Shown in pieces: positions 33,489-43,517 of a stretch of 64,000 nt of DNA. The first letter of the stretch is position 1, and each line of letters begins with the position of its first letter. Source of the stretch: Lycorma delicatula (taxonomy: Eukaryota > Arthropoda > Insecta > Hemiptera > Fulgoridae); NCBI RefSeq assembly GCF_047948215.1, contig NC_134467.1, positions 36,560,520 through 36,624,519 on the forward strand. The letters are read 5' to 3'. The translations under genes were made by a program, and so were the position numbers. The notes under the pieces are model-generated. The model was not told where the DNA came from, searched no databases, and was given only the letters and a program-made list of their open reading frames with translations.

Positions 33489-34649
33489 TCAATAGTTTTG
33501 GAGATATAAGGTGATTAAGAGGCCAACTTTTAATCTTTTCTTCTCAGATACTCCGATCGTCCAAGTTTCACTTCCATATAAAGCGACACTCCAAACATAC
33601 ACTTTCAAAAATCTTTTCCTGACATTTAAATTAATTTTTGATGTAAACAAATTATATTTCTTACTGAAGGCTCGTTTAGCTTGTGCTATTCGGCATTTTA
33701 TATCACTCCTGCTTCGTCCATCTTTAGTAATTTTACTTCCCAAATAACAAAATTCTTCTACCACCATAATCTTTTCTCCTCCTATTTTCACATTCAGCGG
33801 TCCATCTTTGTTATTTCTACTACATTTCATTACTTTTGTTTTGTTCTTGTTTATTTTCATGCGATAGTTCTTGCGTAGGACTTCATCTATGCCGTTGATT
33901 GTTTCTTCTAAATCCTTTTTACTCTCGGCTAGAATTACTATATCATCAGCAAATTGTAGCATCTTTATCTTTTCACCTTGTACTGTTACTCCGAATCTAA
34001 ATTGTTCTTTAACATCATTAACTGCTAGTTCCATGTAAAGATTAAAAAGTAACGGAGATAGGGAACATCCTTGTCGGATTCCCTTTCTTATTAGGGCTTC
34101 TTTCTTATGTTCTTCAATTGTTATTGTTGCTGTTTGGTTCCTGTACATGTTAGCAATTGTTCTTCTATCTCTGTATTTGAACCCTAATTTTTTTAAAATG
34201 CTGAACATTTTATTCCAGTCTACGTTATCGAAAGCCTTTTCTAGGTCTATAAACGCCAAGTATGTTGGTTTGTTTTTCTTTAATCTTCCTTTTACTATTA
34301 ATCTGAGGCCTAAAATTGCTTCCCTTGTCCCTATACTTTTCCTGAAACCAAATTGGTCTTCTCCTAACACTTCTTCCACTCTCCTCTCAATTCTTCTGTA
34401 TAAAATTCTAGTTAAGATTTTTGATGCATGACTAGTTAAACTAATTGTTCTGTATTCTTCACATTTATCTGCCCCTGCTTTCTTTGGTATCATAACTATA
34501 ACACTTTTTTTGAAGGCTGATGGAAATTCCCCATTTTCATAAATATTACACACCAGTTTGTATAATCTATCAATCGCTTCCTCACCTGCACTGCGCAGTA
34601 ATTCTACAGGTAAATCATCATACCAATTTAAATCATACCAATAAATCAT
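33489..34649 (-). CDS. NLR-A reverse transcriptase, 386-codon open frame
   Basis: The longest open frame in the window. It has the block before the RT core (DLPVELLRSAGE, residues 12-23), RT motif 1-2 (YRTISLTSHASKILTRILY, 66-84), GEDQFGFRK (96-104), motif A (AFIDLEKAFDNVDW, Asp135), motif B (RQGCSLSPLLFN, 192-203), catalytic FADDIVIL (233-240) and the YLG segment (YLGSKITKDG), then YGSETWTIG near the end. All catalytic aspartates are present. Both ends are incomplete: no endonuclease domain upstream, and the C-terminal GHILRH region is lost, the last residues coming from flanking DNA. Probably non-functional but only lightly mutated, so this family was active fairly recently. Confidence 0.85.
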   Translation of the reverse strand: MIYWYDLNWYDDLPVELLRSAGEEAIDRLYKLVCNIYENGEFPSAFKKSVIVMIPKKAGADKCEEYRTISLTSHASKILTRILYRRIERRVEEVLGEDQFGFRKSIGTREAILGLRLIVKGRLKKNKPTYLAFIDLEKAFDNVDWNKMFSILKKLGFKYRDRRTIANMYRNQTATITIEEHKKEALIRKGIRQGCSLSPLLFNLYMELAVNDVKEQFRFGVTVQGEKIKMLQFADDIVILAESKKDLEETINGIDEVLRKNYRMKINKNKTKVMKCSRNNKDGPLNVKIGGEKIMVVEEFCYLGSKITKDGRSRSDIKCRIAQAKRAFSKKYNLFTSKINLNVRKRFLKVYVWSVALYGSETWTIGVSEKKRLKVGLLITLYLQNY

Positions 34650-34665
34650 ACCAATTTAAATCATC
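33526..34665 (-). mobile_element. NLR-A retrotransposon, copy G (longest RT frame)
   Basis: This copy reaches further 5' than any other (block WYDDLPVELLRSAGEEAI) but stops inside the C-terminal region at VSEKKRLK, so it lacks the 3' end and A tail. That is the reverse of normal 5' truncation and suggests loss after insertion. Its 5' edge is blurred by tandem repeats of TAAATCATACCAAT (about 34610-34675), which the frame simply reads through. Confidence 0.92.
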
Positions 34666-34769
34666 ATACCAATAAAACACCTGTTGATCAGAAAAACGAC
34701 AATTTTGTCCTACAATTCAATTTACTCAAAGTCCTCTTGATTTATTTAAAAATCAAGAAACGGATTCAT

Positions 34770-34995
34770 AAATTTAATAATCCTCTATTGAAAACAACAT
34801 ACCCTATCACTCTCTGCTCTAGTTCGCTTTTGAGAAGGAAGTCAATGCCTACACCTTCCCACACCGCAATTCCATCACAGAGGTCTCCACACATCCTAAC
34901 AGTGAATATCTCAGCTAGCCGGGACTCGATGCCAAAACGCCTATCATGGGCGAAGTAAGCACCCGGGCGGGCTTCTAGCCACCCGAGTTGTTATC
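34770..34995 (-). other. Open segment of unknown origin
   Basis: About 70 codons are open on the minus strand (including AYFAHDRRFGIESRLAEIFT), while the plus strand is also open (34737-34958), so coding strand and reality are uncertain. It is GC-richer than its surroundings and abuts the MLE-6 relic. No domain recognised. Confidence 0.3.
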
Positions 34996-35625
34996 CCGAT
35001 ATCGTGGTCCGGTGATCGTAACTGCATCATAATTTGGATCTTCGAAAAAAAATGTTCAATAATTCTTACTGAGGTCACGCTACACCAAAGGGTGCAGTTA
35101 ACAGAATGTAAATTCATGTTGGTGTACAGTTTGTGGGTTTTTCGATGTACCAAATTCTATAAATTTGCCTGTTGGCAAACAAACCGTTTTCAATGAAGAT
35201 ACACATCATCAGATATGATGAGATTGTGAATAAATTCGTGTTCTTCCCTCACAAAGTTTTGAAATTGTATTGCATAGTCAAATGTTTTGCTGATAATCGA
35301 CAGGTTTTATTGCTGAAGAAGTTGAATTTTATATGGTAAAAAAAAACAGACCGTGTAAAATGCCCGCATAACAAGGGCGTACTTGTTACGCTGGGTTGAA
35401 CGGATCGTCTTCAAGTTGACGTTGTTGGTGCCTCCTTAATACTTTCTTGCACGCGTACATTGTTTGAATATGTCCTGGATGAACGCGGTTTACCAACTAG
35501 TGAAAGATCACGTATAGCACCCTACTGTCAAAAACGTCAAACAAGATGACGAATTATTGTTTCAGAAGGATCCAAATTTCTTACCCTGAAATGACAGTAT
35601 TTTCGTTAAGGGTTAATTATTGAAT
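34996..35625 (-). pseudogene. MLE-6 transposase relic
   Basis: Minus-strand frames with many stops still show a Tc1/mariner-type order: GAIRDLSLVGKPRSSR and EAPTTSTRRRS-like text (about 35515-35400), a degraded first-Asp block (DDVYLHWKRFV region, about 35200), HSVNCTLWCSV (about 35095) and ITGPRYRD (about 35010). The second and third catalytic blocks are missing. It is highly decayed, and the family is distinct from MLE-1 and MLE-2. Confidence 0.7.
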
Positions 35626-35828
35626 GATCATTTTCAAAATAGAATTCAGTTTGTGGTTTGTTGCCCGGTTGTAAATTTCTCCATCAAAATTTCCCTACTA
35701 GCGACTATAATTTCTGATAAAAAAGATAAAGGAAAAAATGATAAAATATTAGATAATTAAACCACGTTGTAACTTACGAGTTAATATAATATTGATGATT
35801 ATAACTATCACATCTGTTTTTACTTTCT

Positions 35829-36600
35829 TGTACGAAGTAAAGAAAATATTGTGATCGCGAAAAATTTCGGTTTTCAAATTTCAACGGAAACATCCATTTT
35901 GATTATCCCAGAATCCATTTTAACTACTTTCGGCGTGATATCTTTACGTACGAATGTACCTCGCATAACTCAAAAGCGATTAAGTGTAGAATGTTGAAAT
36001 TTTGGATTTAGAACTGTTGTAATATCTTGTTGTTCACCTCTCCTTTTCATTGCAATCGAGTGAACCAAAAGTGTCCAAAAAAGCCCAAAATCCAAAAAAA
36101 ACATGTGGATTTTAGACTTTTTCTTAAATGCAGTAAATAAGCTCTTTTCTTTCTTTTTCCTGTATAGCCTCCGGTAACTACCGTTTAGATAATTCTTCAG
36201 AGGATGATATGTATGAGTGTAAATGAAGTGTAGTCTTGTACATTCTCAGTTCGACCATTTCTGAGTTGTGTGGTTAATTGAAACCCAACCACCAAAGAAC
36301 ACCGGTATCCACGATCTAGTATTCAAATCCATGTTAAAATAACTGGCTTTACTAGGACTTGAACGCTGTAACTCTCGACTTCCAAATCAGCTGATTTGGG
36401 AAGACGCGTTAACCACTAGACCAACCCGGTGGGTAGTAATAAGCTCTAAAAGAGAACTTTTCAACGATATATCATAAGTGGTGTTTATTTTCATTGATTC
36501 AAGAGTTATAGCCAAATAAAATGTTAATTAAATATTTTGTTTTTACAAGGGGAAGGCACATCAATTCGAATTAGACTTTATTTCCTTTTTTTTAACTTTT
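35829..36600 (-). repeat. Repeat R, copy 2, interrupted by SINE-1
   Basis: The best copy of repeat R, read on the complement. It starts at the hairpin TTGTACGAAGTAAAG (35829), runs through CGGCGTGATATC and TTTGGATTTAGAACTG, is interrupted by SINE-1 at 36146-36434, and continues AAGCTCTAAAAG to the GAATTCGAAT-like motif and T-rich end. Comparison with 6719-7165, which is uninterrupted at the same point, gives the empty site. Confidence 0.8.
36146..36434 (-). mobile_element. SINE-1 in repeat R
   Basis: A full-length tRNA-derived SINE. On the minus strand the head has an A box (TGGTCTAGTGGT) and a B box (CGTTCAAGTCC), and the element ends in an A-rich AACAGGAAAAAGAAAG type tail. It is flanked by AGTAAATAAGCTCT (36132-36145) and AGTAATAAGCTCT (36435-36447), a target duplication with one base of difference. 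Confidence 0.88.
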
Positions 36601-37013
36601 TTTTTAAATTTAAATATATTGATTTATTAATAATTACTAACCTATGATAGTAGAAAAAAATTACAATAATAACAATAAAAAAAAGAAATATGAAAAAATC
36701 AGAAGTTATTAGTGAAATAAAAAATATATTTTTTTAACAACATTTTTCAGCATATCCTGATACCCGACTTGTAACGATATTGATCATTGATCACCACACC
36801 CCTCCCGTCATTACCACTGATGGGCTTTTCCGACGATCGTCTTTTAGATCCTCTAAGCTTGATAATACAACACAGTCATCAGTTTGGTCTCTCTTAAGAT
36901 GCCACCAATGTAAATGTCTCAGAAGACATTTACATCAGTGTATTTACGCAACTTCGTATTGTTTATATACTTTTAATAATTTGTATATGTAATTTAATAG
37001 GCATACAAGGAAA

Positions 37014-37289
37014 CCCACCGGGTTGTCCTAGTAGTGAACGCGTCTTCGAAAATAAGTTGATTTGGAAGTCGAGAGTTCCAGCGTTCAAGTCCTAGTAAAG
37101 GCAGTTATTTTTATACGGATTTGAATACTAGATCGTGGATACCGGTGTTCTTCGGGGGTTGGGTTTCAATTAACCACACATCTCAGAAATGGTCGATCTG
37201 AGAATGTACAAGACTACACTTCATTATTTACATATCATCCTTTGAAGTATTATCTCAACGGTAATTACGGAGGCTAAACAGGAAAAAGA
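37014..37289 (+). mobile_element. SINE-1 fused to repeat R'
   Basis: Starts CCACCGGGTTG and keeps the B box GCGTTCAAGTCC; the A box is mutated (TGTCCTAGTAGT). It passes straight into R' at GATGACGTCACGTCG. The left boundary coincides with the SINE start, whereas the other fused copy (42918-43517) has repeat R beyond the SINE. Confidence 0.85.
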
Positions 37290-37592
37290 TGACGTCACGT
37301 CGAAACTAGTTAAAATGGATATTTCAGTTGAAATATGAAAACTGAAAAGTTTCATGATAACAATAATTCCTTTACTTCGTACAAGGAAGTCATGTGGTAT
37401 CCACTTAGATTTCTTGTAATCAAATTTCAAAATTTATCGAATTTTTTCTTTAGTTTTGATAATCTTTCTAAAAATGTCAACTTTTCAAAACAGGCAAATT
37501 TTAACAAATTACAGTTATCCAATCCTAAAGCCATCTACTGGATGAAAACAAAAAAAAAAACTATTCCCGCAATAAATAAAAAAAAAATACTG
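37290..37592 (+). repeat. Repeat R', copy 1
   Basis: Begins GACGTCACGTCGAAACTAGT (as in R) and reaches the hairpin CTTTACTTCGTACAAGGAAG at about 37372-37391. It continues with CATGTGGTATCCACTTAG and further unique sequence to an A-rich end near 37590. Its inverted partner is 42918-43262. Confidence 0.8.
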
Positions 37593-37990
37593 AATTGATC
37601 ACCTGTTGAATTATCAGCTTGATTTATGTATTTTATGTCGTCTATTTACTACTCTTAATTATATATTTTTTTTTTCCCATCGAATTAAGAGAATTTTTTT
37701 TGTTTTATAATTTTTACCAATAATAATGTTTAAAAATAATTAAAATAAATATTTAATAAAATAAACAATATCTGATAGGTTTTGTTAAATAATGTTATCA
37801 TTTTTGGTAGAGTTTATTTCAATTACAAATTAGAAGAATAATTTGATTTTTGCTACCATAATAGTACTTAATTAGTACCATCATCTCTGTTGTAAATCCA
37901 CATTATATAAAAAAAAAATCTAATATGTGAGCTAAAAAATAATAAGGCTAAAATTTCAGTTCCTTCTATTTTTAATAAACAATTTTGTGT

Positions 37991-37996
<6 letters not shown>

Positions 37997-38032
<36 letters not shown>
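37997..38032. repeat. (AT)n microsatellite
   Basis: A pure (TA)n tract about 36 bases long, 18 bases left of the MLE-5 terminus. Confidence 0.9.
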
Positions 38033-38036
<4 letters not shown>

Positions 38037-38051
38037 TTTGTTTTAAATATA

Positions 38052-38630
38052 CCGGGTGATTCAAAAAGGATTTTACAACTTTAAAAACCATATAACAGTT
38101 TATTTAGATAACTTACAGATTTCGATCTCATTTCATTACAAAACATATCAAGTTTTGACTCAAGTAGTTCATTAGTACGGAATTCGGTCACCAGTGTTTT
38201 TTTTAACCTCCGGGACCACTGTTATTCATTGCAGCGTGGGTGAAATATGATGCCATTCCTGACCGGGATTCGAATTCGGGACTTTCGGATGAAAATAATG
38301 TTGTTAAAAATAGATATGTTTACTGGTGCGGAACGTGCTCGCTTTGTGTTTTGGTCTTAAGATTTGTAGTTAGTCAACATAATTTTCATAGAAAGTACGG
38401 TAGAGAGCGTCGTAGTTGTCATACAATTTACTATTGGCCGCAAATCTTTGATGAGACATCACCAGGACGTCCATGCGTCCCTGAAACTACTGTGGAACAA
38501 CTCACAGAAAGGTTTGCACGTAGTTCAAAGAAATCAATTCGATGTGCTTCACGTGAAACTGGCATTCCATAAACGACTGTTTGGAGCGTATTACGTAAAG
38601 GATTACACTTGAAGCCGTGGATTACACTAA
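38052..38630 (+). pseudogene. MLE-5 mariner-like element, 5' part
   Basis: The terminus CCGGGTGATTCAAAAAGGAT follows a TA. After a SINE-2 insertion, the transposase starts at 38316 (MFTGAERARFVFW), shifts frame, and continues RKYGRERRSCHTIYYW and SPGRPCVPETTVEQLTERFA to RETGIP, a stop, and TTVWSVLRKGLHLKPW. This is the N-terminal DNA-binding part of a Tc1/mariner-type transposase. It ends at SINE-1 (38632), so the catalytic domain is absent. The subterminal bases 38100-38160 match, on the complement, the 3' flank of the relic at 45420-46930, which appears to be the same family. Confidence 0.82.
38192..38290 (-). repeat. SINE-2 inside MLE-5
   Basis: Complement of the SINE-2 3' half: T run, AACCTCCGGGACCACTG, then the B-box complement GGGATTCGAATTCGG. 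The head is lost. It lies between the MLE-5 terminus and its start codon. Confidence 0.7.
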
Positions 38631-38631
38631 C

Positions 38632-38904
38632 CGTGGTTAGTTTGAACGCGTCTTCCCAAATCACCTGATTTGGAAGTCGAGAGTTCCAGCGTTCAAGTCC
38701 TAGTAAAGTCAATTATTACACGGATTTGAATACTAGATCGTGGATACCAGTGTTCTTTGGTATTTGGGTTTCAATTAACTAAACATTTCATAAATTTTTG
38801 ACCCAAGACTGTACAAGACTACATTTCACTTATACTCACACATATCATTCTCTGAAGTAATACCTGAAGGTAATTCCCGGACGCTAAACAGGAAAAAGAA
38901 AGGC
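38632..38904 (+). mobile_element. SINE-1 fused to an R' fragment
   Basis: The head is partly degraded (GGTTAGTTTGAACGCGTC), with a good B box (GCGTTCAAGTCC) and a tail AACAGGAAAAAGAAAG. It is followed directly by GTACAAGGAAGTCATCTAG, part of R', so it is a third SINE-1/R' junction, with the first 80 bases of R' missing. Confidence 0.8.
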
Positions 38905-39074
38905 GTACAAGGAAGTCATCTAGTGTCCACATCAAATTTATTTTTTAATGCTGTCCAGACAAATAAAAAGATACTTTTTTTCCTTTGATCCTACTAAGAA
39001 AAAGTTAGGGAAAATTATTTTTACTATACCTGGAATAACACTTATCATTCTTGATTCTTGATATGAAATCAAGA

Positions 39075-39128
<54 letters not shown>

Positions 39129-39309
39129 AATGGTTGTATTATATTGCATTGTTATTTCTGATTGAATGTAATTTTTATTTATCTACCGGTTTTCTTATAA
39201 ATTGATTTTCATAGAAAAGTTTTTTTACACATTTTCTATTGGGTGTTTTACTTGCAGAATTTTATCTACTGGAGGAAAAGTTTGATAAGAAAGAATTTTT
39301 TTTAAACTG
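38905..39309. other. R' fragment, (AT)n and AT-rich DNA
   Basis: About 40 bases of R' (to about 38940) are followed by unremarkable AT-rich sequence, with a (TA)n tract at 39079-39124. Confidence 0.6.
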
Positions 39310-40370
39310 TAATACTTTTTTTCTTTTTTGTTTACTTTTAAGCCCGCTTTAGTCAGAATAATTCAAGTCTTTTTTGTCAATCTTTTGGCCTTTAAGTTCT
39401 CAGCTTTTACTTTCTTCTTATATTTAGTCATTCTTAATGATTTTGTTTTACGATCCTCTTCTGAATAAACCCTTTTTGTATAATTAAAAGTTCTTACTTA
39501 AAATTGGTATTCGGATCTTTAATAACAAATTATAATTTTTCGGATTTATCAAGTAAATCTTCGTAAGTCAAATTTAATTCTTGCATGTCTTCTTTAATTT
39601 CTTTGATCCATAATGGCGGATTTTTTAAAGACCAAAATCGATCGGTAATCCTATCCTGCGGTAATCTTAACAAATGTGCGCAGAAAGAAATTCGCTTCTT
39701 TTTCATAGTATCGATTAAGGAATCCAAGTTTTCGTACTGAAATTTATTAGGCAATAATCTTTACTGATTTTCGTGTTTATATTTTATGGTTATGCAGGTT
39801 CTAAGAATCCTGCGTTTATCTTTAAGCAAAGGTTCAGTCCTATTTTTCTGATTTAATCTAAATAAAGTCTCGCTCGCGTAAGTAATTACCGGTTTAACCA
39901 CAGTTTTGTAATATCTAATTTTAGTGTTAATCGAGAGCGATTTTTTGTTGTACGTATTGTTAGTTAGTAGTAGCACTTTAAATAATTTATTAAGTCTTTC
40001 GATCCAATTTTGTTTTTCGTTACGATTACAAGTAATGATCTCTCCAAGATATTTAAATTTTTCTACAAGTTCTACTTTGTTTCCATTAATATTCACAGAA
40101 TTAATAACTAAAGGATCTATAGCCATCATTTTAGTCTTTTCGTAAGAAATTTTAAGTCCAATTTTATTCGCAAGTTCTTCTATACTTGTTACTTGTATTC
40201 TGGCTTCTGCGATACTATTAGCTAATAAAGCTAAGTCGTCGGCAAATCCTAGGCAATTTAAATTTAAGTTATCTCTTTTGTATCCTATGTCAATTTTTTT
40301 TTCGATGAATTTTAAACCGTTCGCGCATCAGAAATTCTAGTGCACAATTAAATAATAAAGGCGAAAGTTC
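39310..40370 (-). mobile_element. NLR-B retrotransposon, copy 2
   Basis: Frames 40129-39761 (MMAIDPLVINSVNINGNKVE, YASETLFRLNQKN) and 39754-39530 (HLLRLPQDRITDRFW) give the C-terminal half. Upstream, out of frame, FADDLALLANS and SPLLFNCALEFLMRERFK are readable on the minus strand (about 40220-40370). The 3' end carries ACTTTTAAGCCCGC next to a T run near 39310-39342. Copies 1 and 2 are very similar. Confidence 0.9.
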
Positions 40371-40540
40371 AACTTTAAGCAAAGGTTCAGTCCTGTTTTT
40401 CTTATTTAATCTAAATAAAATCTCGCTGGCGGAAGTAATTACAGGTTTAACCATAGTTTTGTAATGTCTAATTTTAGTGTTAATTATGAACGATTTTTTG
40501 TTGTAAGTAGTTTTGGTTATTTGTAGCACTTTTTATATGG
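40371..40540 (-). mobile_element. NLR-B piece joined out of order to copy 2
   Basis: This piece encodes LQITKTTYNKKSFIINTKIR and SASEILFRLNKKNRTEPLLK, sequence that belongs downstream of the catalytic box. It sits upstream of copy 2, joined in frame to SPLLFNCALEF (79-codon frame 40529-40290). It is diverged from the equivalent part at 39820-39990, so two different NLR-B copies were joined. Confidence 0.85.
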
Positions 40541-41448
40541 TAGCTTAAACATTGTTTATTATCTATTTTTGTATTTCTATTGTCTATTATATAGTATATT
40601 TAACATTCTAAATTAATAACGCATTTTGATAATAGAAATGTATTGTCTTATCTTTTTTGATATCAGTTTCGTTTTGTTAAATATTACATTTTTGTTTTAT
40701 TTATATTACAGATATTTTTTTTTTTTGAGCGGAAGAAATGATATCTGCGAGATTCTTACTGTACGGTTTGCAATTTCATTGTAATTTTTTTTTGTTGATA
40801 TCACTGCGTTTTGTTAGATTATTCTTTTATTTATTTTTATTAGTTACTGATTTTTGTCTTATGGATTTTTTATTAAAATTCATTGCCTTAGAACAAAAAT
40901 TGAATTTTTACAGCCAGTTTTTTTTTTATAGTCATATCGTTCACTTCATATCATATTTTTCCTTTTTTAATAAAACTAGTATAACCTTTACGAATCTTAA
41001 GTCCGTGATGTAATATTACACTAGTTACTTTGTAAGTGTAACCCTCTATTTTTATCGTTAAATTCAATTTCACTAAACGAATTTATTTCTGTATTATTTA
41101 TTCCTTTTTTAATAAATCTCTTGTAAACTAATACTTTTATTTATTTATTTATTTTTTAAAGAAGTGATGGGAATTAAAAAAACTGTTTCATCTTCAGTAT
41201 TTTCACTATTAAAACAAGCTGTAGTATTTAAATTTTATTATTTCAAGTATATTATCAAGTTTTTGTACGCTATATAGTACTATCAAGTACTGCTATCTAG
41301 CGGCGTGATTTGTAAGGGTACATTAAAAAAATGAATAAAATGACATACTCGAGTCCCCTGCGGTTCAACAAATGGAAAAAAAAAGTCTAACAAAATTCGA
41401 GGTATTTTTTTAAAGTATTCTTTATTACTAATTTAATTGAACTGAAAT
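40541..41448. other. AT-rich spacer
   Basis: No supported gene. The 91-codon frame at 40738 is Phe- and Leu-rich and follows the base composition. Confidence 0.5.
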
Positions 41449-41450
41449 AC

Positions 41451-42770
41451 AGTGTTATCATAAAAAAATCGGGCGGTTTGGAACATGATTTAAATTAAAA
41501 CAGAATTACTTGCAGTTTATGTTTTTTTATTTTTCAAATTTGTCGTCTCAAACATTTTTTTACATAATTAATAAATTTCAATATGTGCGCTCTTAGTCGC
41601 TCGACAAATGTCCAAACGATACTCAACTTCTCTCCAAACATCAGTTAACATTTCTTCGTTAATGGTTGTCATTGCTTCATTAATCCTGTTTTTTACGCGA
41701 TTTAGGTTGCGAATTATTTGTGTATAAACAACGCTTTTGATGTATCCCAACAAGAAAAAAACGCAAGGTGTCAGGTCTGGACTCCTTGGAGGCGAAAGTG
41801 TGGGTCCTTGCCGGCCTATCCATCGATCTCCAAATTTTTCGTTCAAAGCGTCCGTGACCGATGCATTGAAGTGCGAGGGAGCACCATCATGATGGAAATG
41901 AAGTGGATGAATGTATTCGAGTTCATTCGGCTGAGGAAAGCAATAATCGGTTAACATGTCAAGATACACAACTCCATTAATTGTTTTTTCAGCAAAGAAG
42001 AAAGACTCTATCACACGATTTTTCATCGCACCACACCAAACATTAACTTTAGGCTAATCGCGTTGTTTCTCGATAATTGCGTACGGGTTTTCAGAGCCCC
42101 GTATTCGTGAATTGTGTCTGTTAACACATCCATTCATATGGAATGTAGCTTCGTCTGTAAAAATTATATCGTCTAAAAACTATTCGTTTTCACTTATTCT
42201 GTACGACATTTCAACAGCGAAATTGTAACGTTTTACACCATCATCGGGTTTCAATTCCTGCAATATCTGGATTTTATAAGCGTGTAATTTCAGTTTTTTA
42301 CCTAAAACTTTGTGAACTGTTGATTTTGGAATACCTAATTCGACGCTTCGACTGGGGATGGACTTCCCAGGACTTCTAATTGCCGATTAGTTCAACCGTT
42401 TCGTCTGGTACACTTGGTCTGCCCGTTGATTTCTGTTTCTTAACCGATCCGGTTTCTTCGAATCGTTTGAACCGACGTGTTATGTTATTTTTGTGCGGCG
42501 GATCTCTTCCGAATTCACGTCGAAACTAAAATTACGGATTTTAATTCGGCCATCAATAAAAACACACTTTGCTTTGTCTTTATCCTAGAACATAGTAACT
42601 CGCTAAACTCACCGCAACAACAATACAAGAACTGACGTTGTGATTACCACTGCTGATAAACAAACTTTTGGGTTTGGCGGCTTTCAGGGATATCAATATA
42701 ACATCTAGAAAATTCTCTACAATCTTCCTATGAATTACTGAAACCGCACCATTCTTTTATGATAACCCTG
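41451..42770 (-). mobile_element. MLE-1 mariner-like element, copy c, end to end
   Basis: 1320 bp between TA dinucleotides (41449-41450 and 42771-42772), with inverted ends CAGTGTTATCATAAAA and its complement. The 152-codon frame 42026-41568 holds the C-terminal catalytic part: FHHDGAPSH (second Asp, residue 47) and RSPDLTPCVFFLLG, where the third catalytic Asp (residue 89) has become Val. I count 41 residues between the two positions. It ends RLDICRATKSAHIEIY. The upstream part, with FHMNGCVNRHNS-like text and the HTH, is broken by stops and small deletions. Confidence 0.92.
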
Positions 42771-42917
42771 TATAATGTTTTCTCGCTAATTTTTTTTTCT
42801 CCATTTTAATTTCACTGTAGGCTAGGTCATGTTCAGAACTGTAAACGTAGTTCGTTGACTTCGTCGCCTCTTACCGACGAAGTTTTAACACACACCCTGA
42901 TTGGTAATGTTAGGAAA

Positions 42918-43262
42918 GTATTTTTTTTTTATTTATTGCGGGAATAGTTTTTTTTTTGTTTTCTTCCAGTAGATGGCTTTAGGATTGCATAACTGTAATT
43001 TGTTAAAATTTGCCTGTTTTGAAAAGTTGACATTTTTAGAAAGATTATCATTATATTAGTTTATTTGTTTAAAATTTTAGTAGGTCATTGATGAACAAAA
43101 CTAAAGAAAAAATTCGATAAATTTTGAAATTTGTTTACAAGAAATCTAACTTGGATACCATATGACTTCCTTTTACGAAGTAAAGGAAATATTGTTATCA
43201 TGAAACTTTTCAGTTCATATTTCAACTGAAATATCCATTTTAACTAGTTTCGACGTGACGTC
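42918..43262 (-). repeat. Repeat R', copy 2 (inverted)
   Basis: Complement of 37290-37592, from a T run with TTTATTGCGGGAATAG through CCAGTAGATGGCTTTAGG and the hairpin region TTTTACGAAGTAAAGG to CGACGTGACGTCA. SINE-1 follows at 43263, in the same relative order as at 37014. Confidence 0.8.
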
Positions 43263-43517
43263 ATCTTTTTCCTGTTTAGCCTCCGTAATTACCGTTGAGA
43301 TAATACTTCAAAGGATGATATGTAAATAATGAAGTGTAGTCTTGTACATTCTCAGATCGACCATTTCTGAGATGTGTGGTTAATTGAAACCCAACCACCA
43401 AAGAACACCGGTATCCACGATCTAGTATTCAAATCCGTGTAAAAATAACTGACTTTACTAAGACTTGAACGCTGATTTGGGAAGACGCGTTTACCACTAG
43501 ACCAACCCAGTGAGTCA
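43263..43517 (-). mobile_element. SINE-1 in repeat R/R'
   Basis: Flanked by CGACGTGACGTC (43251-43262) and CGGCGTGACGTC (43518-43529), a 12-base target duplication with one mismatch. The B box is shortened by a deletion (ACTTGAACGCTGATTTGG). Confidence 0.85.

Noticed and set aside
40738..41013. 91-codon hydrophobic frame
   Set aside because: T-rich sequence gives Phe and Leu by composition; no similarity recognised and no promoter or partner exon.
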